Counted from the first letter of the stretch, positions 9,816 through 23,939 are shown. The stretch: DNA of 64,000 bases from Modestobacter caceresii (GCF_000761485.1 NZ_JPMX01000118.1:62001-126000), one strand, 5' to 3'. A program made the numbers and translations. The notes: a model not told the origin generated them from the sequence alone.

Positions 9816-10012
9816 GGCTTCTCCTCCGGGTGGGACGTCGTGGTCGAGCCGGTGGCGGCGCTGCGGGTGGTGAACCAGGCACCGATCGCGGTCAGCACGC
9901 CCAGCACGATGAAGACGGCGAAGATCACCTGGCCGGTGACGGCCCAGAGCACCGCGCCGGCGACGATCACGAAGACGGTCAGCCCCCAGGCGGCCTTCAT
10001 GGGCCCGTTCAC
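9812..10012 (-). CDS. Small two-helix membrane protein between gatA and gatB
   Basis: The product is 66 residues from GTG 10012, or 62 from ATG 10000. It has two hydrophobic segments ([19 protein letters not shown] and [19 protein letters not shown]) and a short polar tail rich in Ser/Thr. I do not recognise a named family. It is tightly embedded: GTG 10012 overlaps the gatA stop (GTGA), and its own stop overlaps the gatB start (ATGA), so it must be co-translated with the amidotransferase. In M. tuberculosis I recall pfkA at this position, so the slot is variable. Function unknown. Confidence 0.75.
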   Translation of the reverse strand: MNGPMKAAWGLTVFVIVAGAVLWAVTGQVIFAVFIVLGVLTAIGAWFTTRSAATGSTTTSHPEEKP

Positions 10013-11541
10013 GCGGCACCCGCTGTGGCGCCCAGTTCGTCGAGCAGCCGGTGGCCGCGGGCGGCGTCCTGCGCGGCCTCGAGTGCGGCGGCGACCCGGT
10101 AGCAGCGGTCGTCGGCCAGCGCCGGGGCCATCACCTGCAGCCCCACCGGCAGCCCCTCGGACAGCCCGCTCGGCACCGAGATCGCCGGGAGGCCGGCCAG
10201 GCTGGCCGGCAGGGTGCACAGGTCGGCGGCGTACATCGAGATCGGGTCGTCGACCCGGGTCCCGATCGGGAAGGCGACGGTCGGGGTGGTGGGGCTGACC
10301 AGCACGTCCACGTCGGCGAAGGCGGCGCTGAAGTCGCGGGTGATCAGCGTGCGCACCTTCTGCGCCTGGCCGTAGTAGGCCTCGTAGTAGCCGCTGGAGA
10401 GCGCGTAGGTGCCCAGGATGATCCGCCGCTTGACCTCCGGGCCGAAGCCCTGCTCCCGGGTGATCGCCATGACCTCGTCCAGGTCGCGGCTGCCGTCGTC
10501 ACCGGCCCGCAGGCCGAACCGGACGCCCTCGTAGCGGGCCAGGTTGCTGGAGGCCTCGCTCGGCGCGATCAGGTAGTAGGCGGGCAGCGCCAGGTCGAAG
10601 GACGGGCAGGAGACCTCGGTGACCTCCGCGCCCAGCCCGGCCAGCACCTCGATCGCCTCGCGGGTGCGGGCCAGGACGCCGGGCTCGTAGCCCTCGGCGT
10701 GACCGTCACCGCCGAGTTCGCGCACGACCCCGACCCGCACGCCGCGCAGGTCGCCGGCCGCACCCTCCCGCGCGGCGTCGGCCAGCCGGGCCAGCGGGGT
10801 GTCGATGCTGGTGGAGTCGCGCGGGTCGTGACCGCCGATGACCTCGTGCATCACCGCGGCGTCCAGCACCGTGCGGGCCATCGGCCCGGCCTGGTCCAGG
10901 CTGGAGGAGAAGGCGATCAGGCCGTAGCGGGAGACCGAGCCGTAGGTCGGCTTGTGCCCGACCAGCCCGGTGAGCGCGGCCGGCTGCCGGATGGAGCCGC
11001 CGGTGTCGGTGCCGATCGACCAGGGCGCGAGGTGCCCGGCGACCGCGGCGCTGGAGCCGCCGGAGGAGCCGCCGGGGATGCGGTCGGCGTCCCAGGGGTT
11101 GCGGGTCACCTGGTAGGCGGAGTTCTCGGTGGAGGAGCCCATCGCGAACTCGTCCATGTTGGTCTTGCCCAGCAGCACGGTGCCGGCCTCGGCGAGCCGG
11201 GTGGCGACCGTGGCGCTGTACGGCGGGCGCCAGCCCTCGAGGATCTTCGAGCCGCTCGTCGTCGGCACGCCCTCGGTGACCACCAGGTCCTTCAGCGCCA
11301 GCGGCACGCCGGCCAGCGGGCCGAGCTCGGCGCCGGTGGCGCGGGCCTGGTCGACCGCGGCGGCCGCGGCGAGCGCGGCGTCGTCCTCGACGTGCAGGTA
11401 GGCGCCGAGCCGGCCGTCGTCGGCGGCGATCCGGTCCAGGTGCGCGCGGGTCACCTCGACGGCGCTCACCTCACCGGAGCCGAGCAGCCGGGACAGCTCG
11501 GCGACGTCGGCGCGGGTCAGGTCACTGCTGGTGCCGGTCAC
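10009..11541 (-). CDS. gatA: Asp-tRNA(Asn)/Glu-tRNA(Gln) amidotransferase subunit A
   Basis: GatA is the glutaminase subunit that releases ammonia for GatB. The 510-residue product has the amidase-signature Ser-cisSer-Lys triad region: Lys in [18 protein letters not shown], the [12 protein letters not shown] loop and the nucleophile region [14 protein letters not shown]. The C-terminal [20 protein letters not shown] is typical. Its start overlaps the gatC stop by four nt (ATGA) and its stop overlaps the following small gene, so the three Gat subunits form one coupled operon. Confidence 0.96.
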   Translation of the reverse strand: MTGTSSDLTRADVAELSRLLGSGEVSAVEVTRAHLDRIAADDGRLGAYLHVEDDAALAAAAAVDQARATGAELGPLAGVPLALKDLVVTEGVPTTSGSKILEGWRPPYSATVATRLAEAGTVLLGKTNMDEFAMGSSTENSAYQVTRNPWDADRIPGGSSGGSSAAVAGHLAPWSIGTDTGGSIRQPAALTGLVGHKPTYGSVSRYGLIAFSSSLDQAGPMARTVLDAAVMHEVIGGHDPRDSTSIDTPLARLADAAREGAAGDLRGVRVGVVRELGGDGHAEGYEPGVLARTREAIEVLAGLGAEVTEVSCPSFDLALPAYYLIAPSEASSNLARYEGVRFGLRAGDDGSRDLDEVMAITREQGFGPEVKRRIILGTYALSSGYYEAYYGQAQKVRTLITRDFSAAFADVDVLVSPTTPTVAFPIGTRVDDPISMYAADLCTLPASLAGLPAISVPSGLSEGLPVGLQVMAPALADDRCYRVAAALEAAQDAARGHRLLDELGATAGAA

Positions 11542-11837
11542 TCGGCGTCCCCCAGGATGCGCGGCACGCGGATGCGGCCGTCCTCGGCGGCGGGCGCACC
11601 GGCCAGCACGACGTCGCGGGACAGGCTGGGGGTCACCTCGTCGGGGCGGAGCACGTTGGTCAGCGGGACGGCGTGGGTCATCGGCGGCACGTCGGCCACC
11701 GCGGCCTCACCGACCCGGGCGACGGCGGCGAGCACCTGGTCGAGCTGGCCGGCGAACCGGTCGAGCTCCTCGTCGGTGACGGCCAGGCGCGACAGACGCG
11801 CCAGGTGTGCGACGTCGGAACGGGAGATGCTGCTCAT
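11538..11837 (-). CDS. gatC: Asp-tRNA(Asn)/Glu-tRNA(Gln) amidotransferase subunit C
   Basis: GatC is the small subunit that wraps and stabilises GatA-GatB. The 99-residue product begins [19 protein letters not shown] and ends with [12 protein letters not shown], both GatC hallmarks. ATG 11837 gives the family's usual length; upstream in-frame sequence is not GatC-like. It is first in the operon and divergent from the ACT protein at 12033. I see no T-box or other leader in the 195-nt spacer. Confidence 0.93.
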   Translation of the reverse strand: MSSISRSDVAHLARLSRLAVTDEELDRFAGQLDQVLAAVARVGEAAVADVPPMTHAVPLTNVLRPDEVTPSLSRDVVLAGAPAAEDGRIRVPRILGDAE

Positions 11838-12032
11838 GCTGCGCTGGGACCCCACTTCGCCGGCCGGACGGGCCCGGCCTCGACTCGCTCCAGGACTCAG
11901 CCACTCTACGTGGCGCGACCGGGCCGCCCGACCGCGAGCCGGGTTGGTCCGGGACCCCTCCATGCGGCAGGCTCCCCCTGTCCGCGATCGACGGTGATCG
12001 GCTCCGCCTCAGCACGACGTCCGGGGGGATCC

Positions 12033-12695
12033 GTGTCCTACCTCTTGCGGCTGGTCGTCCCCGACCGGCCCGGCACCTTGGGCGCCGTCGCCACGGCGCT
12101 CGGCCAGGCCGGCATCGACATCGTCTCGGTCGACGTCCTGGAGCGCGGCAACGGTGTCGCCGTCGACGACGTCGTCGTGGAGCTCCCCGCCGACCGGGTC
12201 GCCGACAGCCTGATCACCGCCGCCACCGCGGTGCCGGGTGTGCAGGTCGAGTCGCTGCGCCCCTTCGCCGGTCCGATGGACACCCACCGGGAGCTGGAGC
12301 TGCTCGAGGCGCTGACCCCGGCCGGGGCGGGCACCGCCAAGGTGCTGGCCGCCGAGCTCCCCCGGGTGTTCCGCAGTGGGTGGGCGGTGGTGCTCGCCGG
12401 TTCCGCGGACCAGCTCACCGTGCTGGCCGCCTCCGCCGCCGCACCGTCGCTGGACAGCGTCCGCCCCCCGTGGCTGCCGCTGACCACGCCCCTGCTGCTG
12501 CCCAGCGACGGCGACTGGGTGCCCTTGCGCTGGCAGGAGATGGCGGTGGAGATGATGGCCGCGCCGCTGGACCCCGAGGGCACCGCGGTGCTGCTCGGCC
12601 GGTCCGGCGGACCGGTGTTCCGCCGGTCGGAGCTGCTGCGGCTGGCCCACCTGACCGGGCTCGCCGCCACGGTCGCCCGGCTGCCCCCGCCGTAG
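12033..12695 (+). CDS. ACT-domain amino-acid-binding protein
   Basis: The 220-residue product starts directly with an ACT domain (VSYLLRLVVPDRPGTLGAVA, then GIDIVSVDVLERGNGVAVDD). A second regulatory-type region follows, ending near HLTGLAATVARLP. No catalytic domain is present, so it is likely a ligand-responsive partner or sensor. The same gene sits between ligA and gatC in mycobacteria (Rv3013 in memory). GTG 12033 is preceded by GGGGGGAT. It converges with ligA and is divergent from gatC. Confidence 0.8.
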   Translation: MSYLLRLVVPDRPGTLGAVATALGQAGIDIVSVDVLERGNGVAVDDVVVELPADRVADSLITAATAVPGVQVESLRPFAGPMDTHRELELLEALTPAGAGTAKVLAAELPRVFRSGWAVVLAGSADQLTVLAASAAAPSLDSVRPPWLPLTTPLLLPSDGDWVPLRWQEMAVEMMAAPLDPEGTAVLLGRSGGPVFRRSELLRLAHLTGLAATVARLPPP

Positions 12696-12720
12696 CCCTC
12701 CGGCCCGCCGGGGCGACGGT

Positions 12721-16204
<3,484 letters not shown>

Positions 16205-16516
16205 GACACCTCCTACAGCATTCGAACGCTTGTACGAATACTACCGCCGTCGAGGACCCCGAGCAACACTAAGGTGCAGGTCAGAGGCCTGTCCACAGAT
16301 TGCCGTCGCCCCTTGACAGGGTCGGTCCAGCACACCCGCCACCGCCCCGGACGACACCATTGCCTGGTGCACTCGGTGTCGACCGCGCTCTCCAGCCGCT
16401 CCTCGACGACCGCCGCGCCACGTCGGCGCAGGCGCGGGATGCCGCCGCCCAGTGGGCGCTCACGGAGACGACGGAGCCCGGTCAGCGAGGTCGGCAGCCT
16501 GGGCTCGACCGGGGCG
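16205..16516. other. Gene-free stretch upstream of the HNH gene
   Basis: This 312-nt region holds the HNH gene's ribosome site and a LexA-like box at its left end. The rest has no ORF with convincing codon use, no RNA gene I recognise and no strong inverted repeat. Confidence 0.6.
16222..16237. promoter_or_regulatory. LexA-like SOS box upstream of the HNH gene
   Basis: TCGAACGCTTGTACGA matches the actinobacterial/Bacillus LexA pattern CGAAC-N4-GTTCG with one mismatch (GTACG for GTTCG). It is 17 nt upstream of the start and would overlap the promoter. 13E12 proteins are known LexA targets in M. tuberculosis. Confidence 0.55.
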
Positions 16517-17563
16517 TCACTCCGGCAGCAGGTACTTCGCGGCCTCGCGGACGTGTGCCATCGCCGTCCGGGCGTAGCCCTGACTCGCCCCGGCCAGGCC
16601 GCAGGACGGGGTGAGCGTCACCGCGCCGGCCAGCTCCTCGGCCGGAAACCCCAGCTCCCGCCACCAGGCCTGCACGCGGCTGGCGGTCGCCTTCGGCCGG
16701 CCCAGGTCGGTGTCGGTGCCGGGGACGACGCCCACGAGCAGGTGGGTGCCCGCCTCGATGGCGGTGCCGACGGCGTCGAGGTCCTGCACCAGGCCCAGGT
16801 CGAAGGAGAGCCCCTGCGCCCCGGCGGCCCGGAAGAGGTCGAGCGGAGCGCGCTGGACACAGCAGTGCACCACGACCGGCGCCGACACCTGGCGGACGAG
16901 CCCGGCGAGCTGCTCCTCCACGACGTTCGACTCGATCGCCGACAGCTTGCCGAAGCCGCTGACGGTGGGCAGGCCGCCCTGCAGCACGGCGGGCACCGAC
17001 GGCTCGTCCAGCTGCACCAGGACCGAGGCCCCGGGCACCCGGGCGGAGACGGCCGCGACGTGGGCACCGATCCCCTCGGCGAGGGACTGCGCCAGGTCGC
17101 GGCGCGCCCCGGCGTCCACCACGGCCCGGTCGCCACGGCTGCGCTCCAGCCCGGCGGCCAGGGTCCACGGACCGGTCACCTGGATCTTCAACGGCCCCAC
17201 GTAGCGCTCGGCCACCTCGTAGAGGGCGTCCAGGTCGCGGGCCAGTGCCTCCCGGGCCCGGCGCAGGTCGGCGCCCGGACGGGCGACCAGCCGCCAGCCA
17301 GCCGGGGTGAGGTCCACGTAGAGGTCGACCAGCAGTGCGGCCGCGCGACCGATCAGGTCCGACCCGGCGCCGCGGCCGGGCAGCTCGGGCAGGTGCGGGA
17401 GGTCCGGCAGCTCGCCGACGACCAGGCGCATCGCCTCGACCGGGTCGGTGCCGGGCAGGGACCCGACCCCGGTGGCCGGCCCCCACACCGGGAGCGCCGA
17501 CCGCACCTCGCCGTCGGCGCCCGGCTCACTGCTGTCGTCCGGGAGGTGCGTCGCCGAGGTCAC
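16517..17563 (-). CDS. MetE-like cobalamin-independent methionine synthase family protein
   Basis: The 348-residue product resembles only the C-terminal catalytic half of MetE. It has a GVGSLPGTDPVEAMRLV N-terminus, the zinc ligands His and Cys in VVVHCCVQRAPLD and a later Cys in LTPSCGLAGASQGYA. Stand-alone half-MetE proteins are usually of unknown methyl donor; mycobacteria carry one beside ligA and mnmA (Rv3015c in memory). GTG 17563 has TACGGT six nt upstream and no Shine-Dalgarno. It is downstream of mnmA with a 41-nt gap. Confidence 0.85.
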   Translation of the reverse strand: MTSATHLPDDSSEPGADGEVRSALPVWGPATGVGSLPGTDPVEAMRLVVGELPDLPHLPELPGRGAGSDLIGRAAALLVDLYVDLTPAGWRLVARPGADLRRAREALARDLDALYEVAERYVGPLKIQVTGPWTLAAGLERSRGDRAVVDAGARRDLAQSLAEGIGAHVAAVSARVPGASVLVQLDEPSVPAVLQGGLPTVSGFGKLSAIESNVVEEQLAGLVRQVSAPVVVHCCVQRAPLDLFRAAGAQGLSFDLGLVQDLDAVGTAIEAGTHLLVGVVPGTDTDLGRPKATASRVQAWWRELGFPAEELAGAVTLTPSCGLAGASQGYARTAMAHVREAAKYLLPE

Positions 17564-17569
17564 GTGCCG

Positions 17570-17575
17570 ACCGTA
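17570..17575 (-). promoter_or_regulatory. Candidate -10 box, leaderless start of MetE-like gene
   Basis: TACGGT on the minus strand ends six nt before GTG 17563. Confidence 0.4.
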
Positions 17576-17604
17576 GCCCGCCGTCCCTCCCGCACCGGCG
17601 ACGG

Positions 17605-18702
17605 TCAGCTCAGTGCGGTCTCCGGCCGTTCACCGGCACGCATCACGGTGCCCTGTCCGAGCACCAGGTCACCCCGCTCGGCGTCCGGGGCGTACAGCAC
17701 GGCCGACTGCCCCGGGGCCACTCCGCGCTGGCGCTCCCCCAGCACGAGGCACAGCCCGCCGTCCTCGGCGAGGGAGACCTCGCAGGCGACCGGCGCGGCG
17801 TGGGCGCGCAGCTGCACCTGGGCCCGGAACGGCAGGTCGGGCACCGGCCCGGTCCAGGTGGGCGTCCCGGTGCGCACCTCGTCGACCTCCGCCTGGTCCG
17901 CCGTGCCGATCGTCACGGTGCGGCTGACCGGCTCGATCCCGAGCACGTACCGCGGGCGCTGGTCACCGACGGTGACACCCAGCCCACGACGCTGGCCGAT
18001 GGTGAAGCCGTGCGCGCCGGCGTGCGTCCCGACGGTCTGGCCGGTGGCGGCGTCGACGACCGGGCCGGGCTGCTCACCCAGCTTCCGGGCGAGGAAGCCG
18101 CGGGTGTCGCCGTCGGAGATGAAGCAGATGTCGTGCGAGTCCGGCTTGGTGGCCACCGCGTAGCCGCGCTCGGCCGCCAGCTCCCGCACCCGCTCCTTGG
18201 TCATCGAGCCGAGTGGGAAGACGGCGCCGGCCAACTGCTCGGCGGTGAGCACGCCGAGCACGTAGGACTGGTCCTTCGCGGGATCGACCGAGCGACGCAG
18301 CTCGCCGTCGGCCAGCCGGGCGTGGTGTCCGGTGACGACGGCGTCGAAGCCCAGCGCCCGGGCCCGGTCGAGGACCGCAGAGAACTTGATCTTCTCGTTG
18401 CAGCGCAGGCAGGGGTTCGGGGTCCGGCCGGCGGCGTACTCGGCGACGAAGTCGTCGATGACGTCCTCACGGAACCGGTCGGCCAGGTCCCAGACGTAGA
18501 ACGGGATGCCCAGCTCGTCGGCGACCCGCCGGGCGTCGTGGGAGTCCTCGACGCTGCAGCACCCTCGGGCACCGCTGCGCAGCGTCTGCCGGTCGGGTGA
18601 GAGCGCCAGGTGCACGCCGGTGACGTCGTGCCCCGCCTCGACGGCGAGTGCGGCGGCGACCGCGGAGTCCACTCCCCCGCTCATGGCGGCGATCAGTCGC
18701 AT
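17605..18702 (-). CDS. mnmA: tRNA-specific 2-thiouridylase
   Basis: MnmA thiolates U34 of tRNA Lys, Glu and Gln using sulfur relayed from a cysteine desulfurase. The 365-residue product has the PP-loop [15 protein letters not shown] at the N-terminus, the catalytic cysteine pair region [12 protein letters not shown] and [14 protein letters not shown], and a C-terminal beta-barrel. It directly follows the cysteine desulfurase with one intervening nucleotide, so the sulfur donor and acceptor are co-expressed. Confidence 0.95.
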   Translation of the reverse strand: MRLIAAMSGGVDSAVAAALAVEAGHDVTGVHLALSPDRQTLRSGARGCCSVEDSHDARRVADELGIPFYVWDLADRFREDVIDDFVAEYAAGRTPNPCLRCNEKIKFSAVLDRARALGFDAVVTGHHARLADGELRRSVDPAKDQSYVLGVLTAEQLAGAVFPLGSMTKERVRELAAERGYAVATKPDSHDICFISDGDTRGFLARKLGEQPGPVVDAATGQTVGTHAGAHGFTIGQRRGLGVTVGDQRPRYVLGIEPVSRTVTIGTADQAEVDEVRTGTPTWTGPVPDLPFRAQVQLRAHAAPVACEVSLAEDGGLCLVLGERQRGVAPGQSAVLYAPDAERGDLVLGQGTVMRAGERPETALS

Positions 18703-18703
18703 C

Positions 18704-19894
18704 TCAGCGCCGCCCGGTCCCGGCCCGGCGGGCCCGCTCCACGACCGGGCCGATCACCTCGAGCAGTGCGTCCACGTCGGCGTCGGTCGAGGTGTGCCCC
18801 AGGCTGAACCGCAGCGAGCTGCGGGCCCGGGCGGGGTCGGCGCCGGCGGCCAGCAGCACGTGGCTGGGCCGGGCGACGCCTGCGCTGCAGGCCGACCCGG
18901 TCGAGCACTCGATGCCCCGGGCGTCCAGCAGCATGAGCAGCGCGTCGCCCTCCGCACCGGGGAAGGACAGGTGCGCGTTGCCCGGGAGCCGCCCGGGACC
19001 ACCGGCCACCACGTCGTCCAGCGGTGGGCCGTTGAGCTGGGCGTCGGGCACCTCGGTGACCACCCCGGCGACCAGTCGGTCGCGCAGCGCGGCCACCCGC
19101 GCCGTGCGCTCGGCCCGGTCCGCGACCGTGGCGTGGGTGGCCGCGGCCAGCCCGACGATCGCGGCGACGTCCAGGGTGCCGGACCGGACGTCGCGCTCCT
19201 GCCCGCCACCGTGCAGCAGCGGGGTGCACTCGGCGTCCCGGCGCAGCAGCAACGCACCGGCGCCCATCGGGCCACCCACCTTGTGCCCGGTCATGGTCAG
19301 GGCGTCGACGCCGCTGGCGGCGAAGTCCAGCGGCGACTGGCCGATCGCCTGCACCGCGTCGGTGTGCAACGGCACCGCGACCTCGTGGGCGACGGCGGCC
19401 AGCGCGGTCAGGTCGCTGACGGCGCCGATCTCGTTGTTCGCCCACATGACGGTGGCCAGGGCGACGTCCCCCCCGTCGCCGAGGGCGTCGGCCAGCGCGT
19501 CGGCGGTGACCCGGCCGGTCGGCTCGACCCGCAGCCAGGTGACCTCGGCGCCCTCGTGCTTCTCCAGCCACTCGACGCTGTCGAGGACGGCGTGGTGCTC
19601 GGCCGGGCTGGCCACGATCCGGCGACGTCCCTGGTCGGCGGTGCGGCGGGCCCAGTACAGCCCCTTGACCGCGAGGTTGTCCCCCTCGGTGCCACCACCG
19701 GTGAACAGCACCTCCGACGGCCGCGCCCCCAGGGCCGCAGCCAGGCGCTCCCGCGACTGCTCGGCCACCCGCCGGGCCTCGCGGCCGCTGGCGTGCAGGG
19801 AGGAGGCGTTGCCCACCCGGGCCAGCTGCTCGGTCATGGCCGCGAGCGCGACCGGCAGCATCGGGGTCGTCGCCGCGTGGTCGAGGTAGGTCAT
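18704..19894 (-). CDS. Cysteine desulfurase (IscS/NifS-like)
   Basis: This PLP enzyme converts cysteine to alanine and enzyme-bound persulfide. The 396-residue product has [11 protein letters not shown] at the start, the His in [14 protein letters not shown], the PLP lysine in [17 protein letters not shown], and the persulfide cysteine in [20 protein letters not shown]. Adjacency to mnmA suggests it mainly feeds tRNA thiolation (M. tuberculosis iscS, Rv3025c, sits likewise next to trmU). ATG 19894 lacks a ribosome site and has TACGCT nine nt upstream. Confidence 0.94.
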   Translation of the reverse strand: MTYLDHAATTPMLPVALAAMTEQLARVGNASSLHASGREARRVAEQSRERLAAALGARPSEVLFTGGGTEGDNLAVKGLYWARRTADQGRRRIVASPAEHHAVLDSVEWLEKHEGAEVTWLRVEPTGRVTADALADALGDGGDVALATVMWANNEIGAVSDLTALAAVAHEVAVPLHTDAVQAIGQSPLDFAASGVDALTMTGHKVGGPMGAGALLLRRDAECTPLLHGGGQERDVRSGTLDVAAIVGLAAATHATVADRAERTARVAALRDRLVAGVVTEVPDAQLNGPPLDDVVAGGPGRLPGNAHLSFPGAEGDALLMLLDARGIECSTGSACSAGVARPSHVLLAAGADPARARSSLRFSLGHTSTDADVDALLEVIGPVVERARRAGTGRR

Positions 19895-19903
19895 GGCAGA
19901 GCC

Positions 19904-19909
19904 AGCGTA
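19904..19909 (-). promoter_or_regulatory. Candidate -10 box, leaderless start of cysteine desulfurase
   Basis: TACGCT on the minus strand ends nine nt before ATG 19894; spacing is at the long end for a leaderless start. Confidence 0.35.
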
Positions 19910-20047
19910 GGCCTCGCCCGCCGGGGGCAACCCGATCGTGTCCGACAGGTGGAAGTGCGCACGGCCTTCCCGCCTCCTCGTGCCTGTGGCCGCGACGTGC
20001 GCCGAGCGCCGACCCGGAGGCCGGCGCCCGACGCGACGTGCTGGGGC

Positions 20048-20088
20048 GACCCTCCTGCGGCCCCTCGTCGCGAGGGAGCAGGAGGGTC
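20048..20088 (-). terminator. Strong hairpin terminator after etfA
   Basis: GACCCTCCTGC and GCAGGAGGGTC form a perfect 11-bp outer stem, and CCCTCG/CGAGGG a 6-bp inner stem around a 3-nt loop. It lies just after the etfA stop at 20095. No U-tract, as usual in high-GC actinobacteria. Confidence 0.75.
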
Positions 20089-20094
20089 CTCCTG

Positions 20095-21057
20095 CTACTT
20101 GCGGGCGCTGATCTGCTCGGTGGCCGCCGGGACGACGGTGAACAGGTCGCCCACCACGCCGAAGTCGGCGAGCTCGAAGATCGGCGCCTCGGGGTCCTTG
20201 TTCACCGCGACGATGGTCTTCGAGGTCTGCATGCCGGCCCGGTGCTGGATCGCCCCGGAGATGCCCACCGCGATGTACAGCTGCGGCGAGACCGTCTTGC
20301 CGGTCTGCCCGACCTGGAAGGAGTGCGGGTAGAAGCCGGAGTCGACGGCGGCGCGGGAGGCGCCGACGGCGCCACCGAGGGAGTCGGCCAGCCCCTCGAT
20401 CACCGAGAAGTTCTCCGCACTCGCCACCCCCCGACCGCCGGAGACGACGATCGCGGCCTCGGTCAGCTCCGGGCGGTTGGACTTCTGCTCCACGACCCGG
20501 TCGAGCACCCGGGTCTGCTTGGCGGCCTCGGAGACGGCGACCTGCACCGTCTCCTCGGTGCCGGCGGCCGGGGCCGGCTCGGGGGTGACCGAGTTGCCGC
20601 GCAGGGTGTAGATCGGCGTGCCGACGGTGACCTGCGAGTGCACGATCGTCGCCCCGGCGAACGCCACCTGGGTGGCGGTGCCGTCGGCGGCGATCTCGGT
20701 GACGTCGGTCAGGAAGCCGCTGCCGGTCTTGATGGCCAGCCGGCCGGCGATCTCCTTGCCCTCCGGGGAGGACGGGATGACGACCGCGGCCGGCGACTTC
20801 TCAGCGACCAGCTGTGCCAGCACCTCGGCCTTGGGGGCCACCAGGTAGGCGTCGACGTCGTCGGACTCGGCGACGTAGACCTTCGCCGCGCCGTACTCGG
20901 CCAGCACGTCCTTGATGCCCGCGGCGGTGCCGGGGGCGCCGATGACGACGGCGGCGGGCTCACCGAGCGCACGCGCGGCGGTCAGCGCCTCCAGCGTCGA
21001 CTTGCGGGGCCCACCGGCGGCGGGGTTGAGCTCGGCAAGGACCAGGACCTCTGCCAT
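20095..21057 (-). CDS. etfA: Electron transfer flavoprotein alpha subunit
   Basis: EtfA binds FAD and, with EtfB, carries electrons from acyl-CoA dehydrogenases to the respiratory chain. The 320-residue product shows the C-terminal FAD domain: [48 protein letters not shown] and [10 protein letters not shown]. It follows etfB with a 46-nt gap, ending at a strong terminator, so the pair is a two-gene operon. It serves the fatty and branched acyl-CoA oxidation functions seen elsewhere in the window. Confidence 0.95.
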   Translation of the reverse strand: MAEVLVLAELNPAAGGPRKSTLEALTAARALGEPAAVVIGAPGTAAGIKDVLAEYGAAKVYVAESDDVDAYLVAPKAEVLAQLVAEKSPAAVVIPSSPEGKEIAGRLAIKTGSGFLTDVTEIAADGTATQVAFAGATIVHSQVTVGTPIYTLRGNSVTPEPAPAAGTEETVQVAVSEAAKQTRVLDRVVEQKSNRPELTEAAIVVSGGRGVASAENFSVIEGLADSLGGAVGASRAAVDSGFYPHSFQVGQTGKTVSPQLYIAVGISGAIQHRAGMQTSKTIVAVNKDPEAPIFELADFGVVGDLFTVVPAATEQISARK

Positions 21058-21103
21058 GTCTGTTCTCTCCTCAGCTCTGAGTCTTCAGCACGGTCGCAGC
21101 CGG

Positions 21104-21883
21104 TCAGACGATCTTCTGGGCGGCCAGGTAGCCGACCAGCTTCTCGGCACCGTCGCCCTCGTCGGCGACCTTCACGCCCTCGCCCTTGGGCGGGCGGCCG
21201 GCGAAGTCGACGACCTTGCTGGTGGCGGTGGCCAGGCCCACGGTCGACGCGTCGATGCCGAGATCGGCCAGGGTCTTGGTCTCCACCGGCTTCTTCTTGG
21301 CCGCCATGATCCCCTTGAAGGAGGGGTAGCGCGGCTCGTTGATCGTGTCCCAGGTGGAGACGATCGCCGGCAGCGGCGCCTCGACCTCCCAGTAGCCGCC
21401 GTCGGTCTGCCGCTCGATCTTGGCCATCGAGCCCTCGATCGTCAGCTTGCGGGCGCCGGACAGCTGCGGGATGCCCAGCCGCTCCGACAGCAGCGCCGGC
21501 ATCACCGAGACCTGACCGTCGGTGGACTCGGCGCCGCACAGCACCAGGTCGTACTCCAGCTGCGACAGCGCGGCAGCGATGACGGCGCTGGTCTGCACGG
21601 CGCAGGAGCCGTGGATCGCCGGGTCGCTGACGTGCACGGCCTTGTCCGCGCCCATCGACAGGGCCTTGCGGATGGCGTCGGTGGCGGTGTCGGGACCGAC
21701 GGTCAGGACCGTGACCTCACCGCCCTGCGCCTCCTTGACGGTGAGCGCCTCCTCGATGGCGTACTCGTCCATCTCGTTGATCACGTTGTCGGCGGTGGCC
21801 CGCGCGACGGTGTTGTCCGACGGGTCCAGCTTCCGCTCGCTGCCGGAGTCGGGGACCTGCTTGACCAGAACGACGATGTTCAT
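21104..21883 (-). CDS. etfB: Electron transfer flavoprotein beta subunit
   Basis: The 259-residue EtfB partner binds AMP and forms the heterodimer with EtfA. Signatures are MNIVVLVKQVPDS at the start, INEMDEYAIEEALTVKE, and CGAESTDGQVSVMPALLSERL. ATG 21883 gives the canonical N-terminus; upstream in-frame codons are unrelated. First gene of the etfBA pair. In mycobacteria the same pair (fixA-fixB) lies near iscS and mnmA. Confidence 0.95.
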   Translation of the reverse strand: MNIVVLVKQVPDSGSERKLDPSDNTVARATADNVINEMDEYAIEEALTVKEAQGGEVTVLTVGPDTATDAIRKALSMGADKAVHVSDPAIHGSCAVQTSAVIAAALSQLEYDLVLCGAESTDGQVSVMPALLSERLGIPQLSGARKLTIEGSMAKIERQTDGGYWEVEAPLPAIVSTWDTINEPRYPSFKGIMAAKKKPVETKTLADLGIDASTVGLATATSKVVDFAGRPPKGEGVKVADEGDGAEKLVGYLAAQKIV

Positions 21884-22000
21884 CGTCAGACCAACCTCCG
21901 CGGTGGTTCGGGTGGGCGCGGGCGAGGCCCGCCTCGTGCCGATCATCGAGGCTACTTGCGGGTAACACCCGACGGGGAGGGCGGGGCCGGGTGACCCGGC

Positions 22001-23128
22001 TCACCCGGCGGCTGTCCACTCCCCCGTGCGGGCGAAGTGCTCGAGGACGGCGGTGTGCGGTGCGAGGTCCAGGCCCTGCGCCGTCACCCAGGCGTCGTCG
22101 TAGTAGGTGCAGGCGTAGCGCTCCCCGCCGTCGCACAACAGCGTGACCACGCTGCCCGTGCGGCCGGCGGCGAGCATCTCGGCGATGAGCCCGAACGCGC
22201 CCCACAGGTTGGTGCCGGTCGAGCCGCCGGCCCGGCGCCCGGCGACCCGCTCCAGGTGTCGCATGGCCGCCAGCGAGGCGGCGTCGGGCACGCAGACCAT
22301 CCGGTCGACGATGGTCGGCACGAACGAGGGCTCCACCCGGGGCCGGCCGATGCCCTCGATCCGCGAGCCCCGCCCGGTGGTGGCCGGGTCGGCGTCCCGC
22401 CAACCGGGGAAGAACGCCGAGCCCTCCGGGTCGACGACGGCGAGCCGGGTGGGCAGCCGGCGGTACCGGACGTACCGGCCGATCGTGGCACTGGTGCCGC
22501 CGGTGCCGGCGCCGACGACGACCCACTCCGGGACGGGGTGCCGCTCCCGGCTCAGCTGCTCGAAGACCGACTCGGCGATGTTGTTGTTCCCGCGCCAGTC
22601 GGTGGCCCGCTCGGCGTTGGTGAACTGGTCGAGGTAGTGACCGCCGGTCTCCGCGGCGATCCGCCGGGCCTCGTCGTAGACGGTGCCGGCGTCGGCCACC
22701 AGGTGGCAGCGGCCCCCGTGGAACTCGATGAGGGCGATCTTCTCCGCGCTCGTGCTCGCCGGCATCACCGCGACGAAGGGCAGGCCGAGCATCCGGGCGA
22801 AGTAGGCCTCGCTGACCGCCGTCGACCCGCTGGAGGCCTCCACCACGGTGCTGCCCTCGTGCAGCTGCCCCGAGCACAGCGCGTAGAGGAACAGCGAGCG
22901 CGCCAGCCGGTGCTTGAGGCTGCCGGTGGGATGGGTCGACTCGTCCTTCAGGTACAGGTCGATGCCCCACTCCGGCGGCAGCGGGTAGACCAGCAGGTGG
23001 GTGTCGGCGGACCGGTGCGCGTCGGCCTCCACCAGCGCGACTGCCCGCTCCACCCAGGCCCGCCCGCCCGGGTCGGAGCGGTCGACGTCGGTGGGGCGCA
23101 CGGCGGTCACCGGGGCATGGTGCCGCAT
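22001..23128 (-). CDS. PLP-dependent L-cysteine desulfhydrase, Cds1-like
   Basis: The 375-residue product belongs to the cysteine-synthase fold (beta family). The PLP lysine is in [17 protein letters not shown], the substrate loop is [15 protein letters not shown], and the phosphate-binding loop is [12 protein letters not shown]. Tail features ([18 protein letters not shown]) match mycobacterial Cds1 (Rv3684), which degrades cysteine to pyruvate, ammonia and sulfide. A cysteine synthase role is less likely because the substrate loop and C-terminus differ from CysK. It is transcribed alone, 117 nt upstream of etfB. Confidence 0.82.
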   Translation of the reverse strand: MRHHAPVTAVRPTDVDRSDPGGRAWVERAVALVEADAHRSADTHLLVYPLPPEWGIDLYLKDESTHPTGSLKHRLARSLFLYALCSGQLHEGSTVVEASSGSTAVSEAYFARMLGLPFVAVMPASTSAEKIALIEFHGGRCHLVADAGTVYDEARRIAAETGGHYLDQFTNAERATDWRGNNNIAESVFEQLSRERHPVPEWVVVGAGTGGTSATIGRYVRYRRLPTRLAVVDPEGSAFFPGWRDADPATTGRGSRIEGIGRPRVEPSFVPTIVDRMVCVPDAASLAAMRHLERVAGRRAGGSTGTNLWGAFGLIAEMLAAGRTGSVVTLLCDGGERYACTYYDDAWVTAQGLDLAPHTAVLEHFARTGEWTAAG

Positions 23129-23153
23129 GCCCGTCCCCGGCGGCGCCGGGTGC

Positions 23154-23939
23154 TCAGCGGCCGGTGAAGGTCGCCTTGCCCGGGCCGCTCTCCAGGAACG
23201 AGCGCATCCCGGTCGCCTGGTCCTCGGTGTCGAACAGCTCGGCGAACAGTCGGCTCTCCAGCTCCAGGCCGGCCGCCAGGCTGCCGTCCAGGCCCTCGTC
23301 GATGGCCCGCTTCGCGGCGGCCAGCGCCAGCGGCGGACCGGCCGCGAACTTCCGGGCCATCGCCACGGCGGTCGCGTGGACCTCGTCGTCGGGGACGACG
23401 GCGTCCGCCAGCCCCATCTCCAGTGCCTCCTCGGCGCCCACGTGCCGGCCGGTGAACACCAGGTCCTTGGCCTTGGCCGGGCCGACCAACCGGGCCAGCC
23501 GCTGGGTGCCGCCGGCGCCCGGGATCACCCCGAGCTGGATCTCCGGCTGCCCCACCTTCGCGTCGCGGCCCATGATCCGGAAGTCGGCGCACAACGCCAG
23601 CTCGTAGCCGCCGCCGAGGGCGTAGCCGGTGATCGCGGCGATCACCGGCTTCGGGATGTGGGCGACCGTGGTGAACGAGGCGGTCAGCTCCCGGCCCCAG
23701 GCGACCATGCTCGCGCCGGTCAGCTGGGACATCGCCTTGATGTCGGCCCCGGCGGCGAACACCCGCTCCCCGCCGTAGAGGACGACCGCCCGCACCTCGG
23801 GGTCCTTGCCCGCCTCCAGCGCCGCGGCCCGCACCTCCCAGTGCAGCTGCTCGTCGATCGCGTTCATCTTCGGCCGGTCGAGCCGGATGGTGCCGACGCC
23901 GTCCTCGACCTGGAGGGTGACGAACTCGGGCGCTGCCAT
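23154..23939 (-). CDS. Enoyl-CoA hydratase/isomerase
   Basis: The 261-residue crotonase-fold protein hydrates trans-2-enoyl-CoA in beta-oxidation. The oxyanion-hole segments are [16 protein letters not shown] and [20 protein letters not shown]; the catalytic glutamates lie at GGGYELAL-adjacent and [19 protein letters not shown]. It shares direction with the Cds1-like gene (25-nt gap) and with the ABC ATPase upstream. It could act with etfBA nearby. Confidence 0.92.
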   Translation of the reverse strand: MAAPEFVTLQVEDGVGTIRLDRPKMNAIDEQLHWEVRAAALEAGKDPEVRAVVLYGGERVFAAGADIKAMSQLTGASMVAWGRELTASFTTVAHIPKPVIAAITGYALGGGYELALCADFRIMGRDAKVGQPEIQLGVIPGAGGTQRLARLVGPAKAKDLVFTGRHVGAEEALEMGLADAVVPDDEVHATAVAMARKFAAGPPLALAAAKRAIDEGLDGSLAAGLELESRLFAELFDTEDQATGMRSFLESGPGKATFTGR

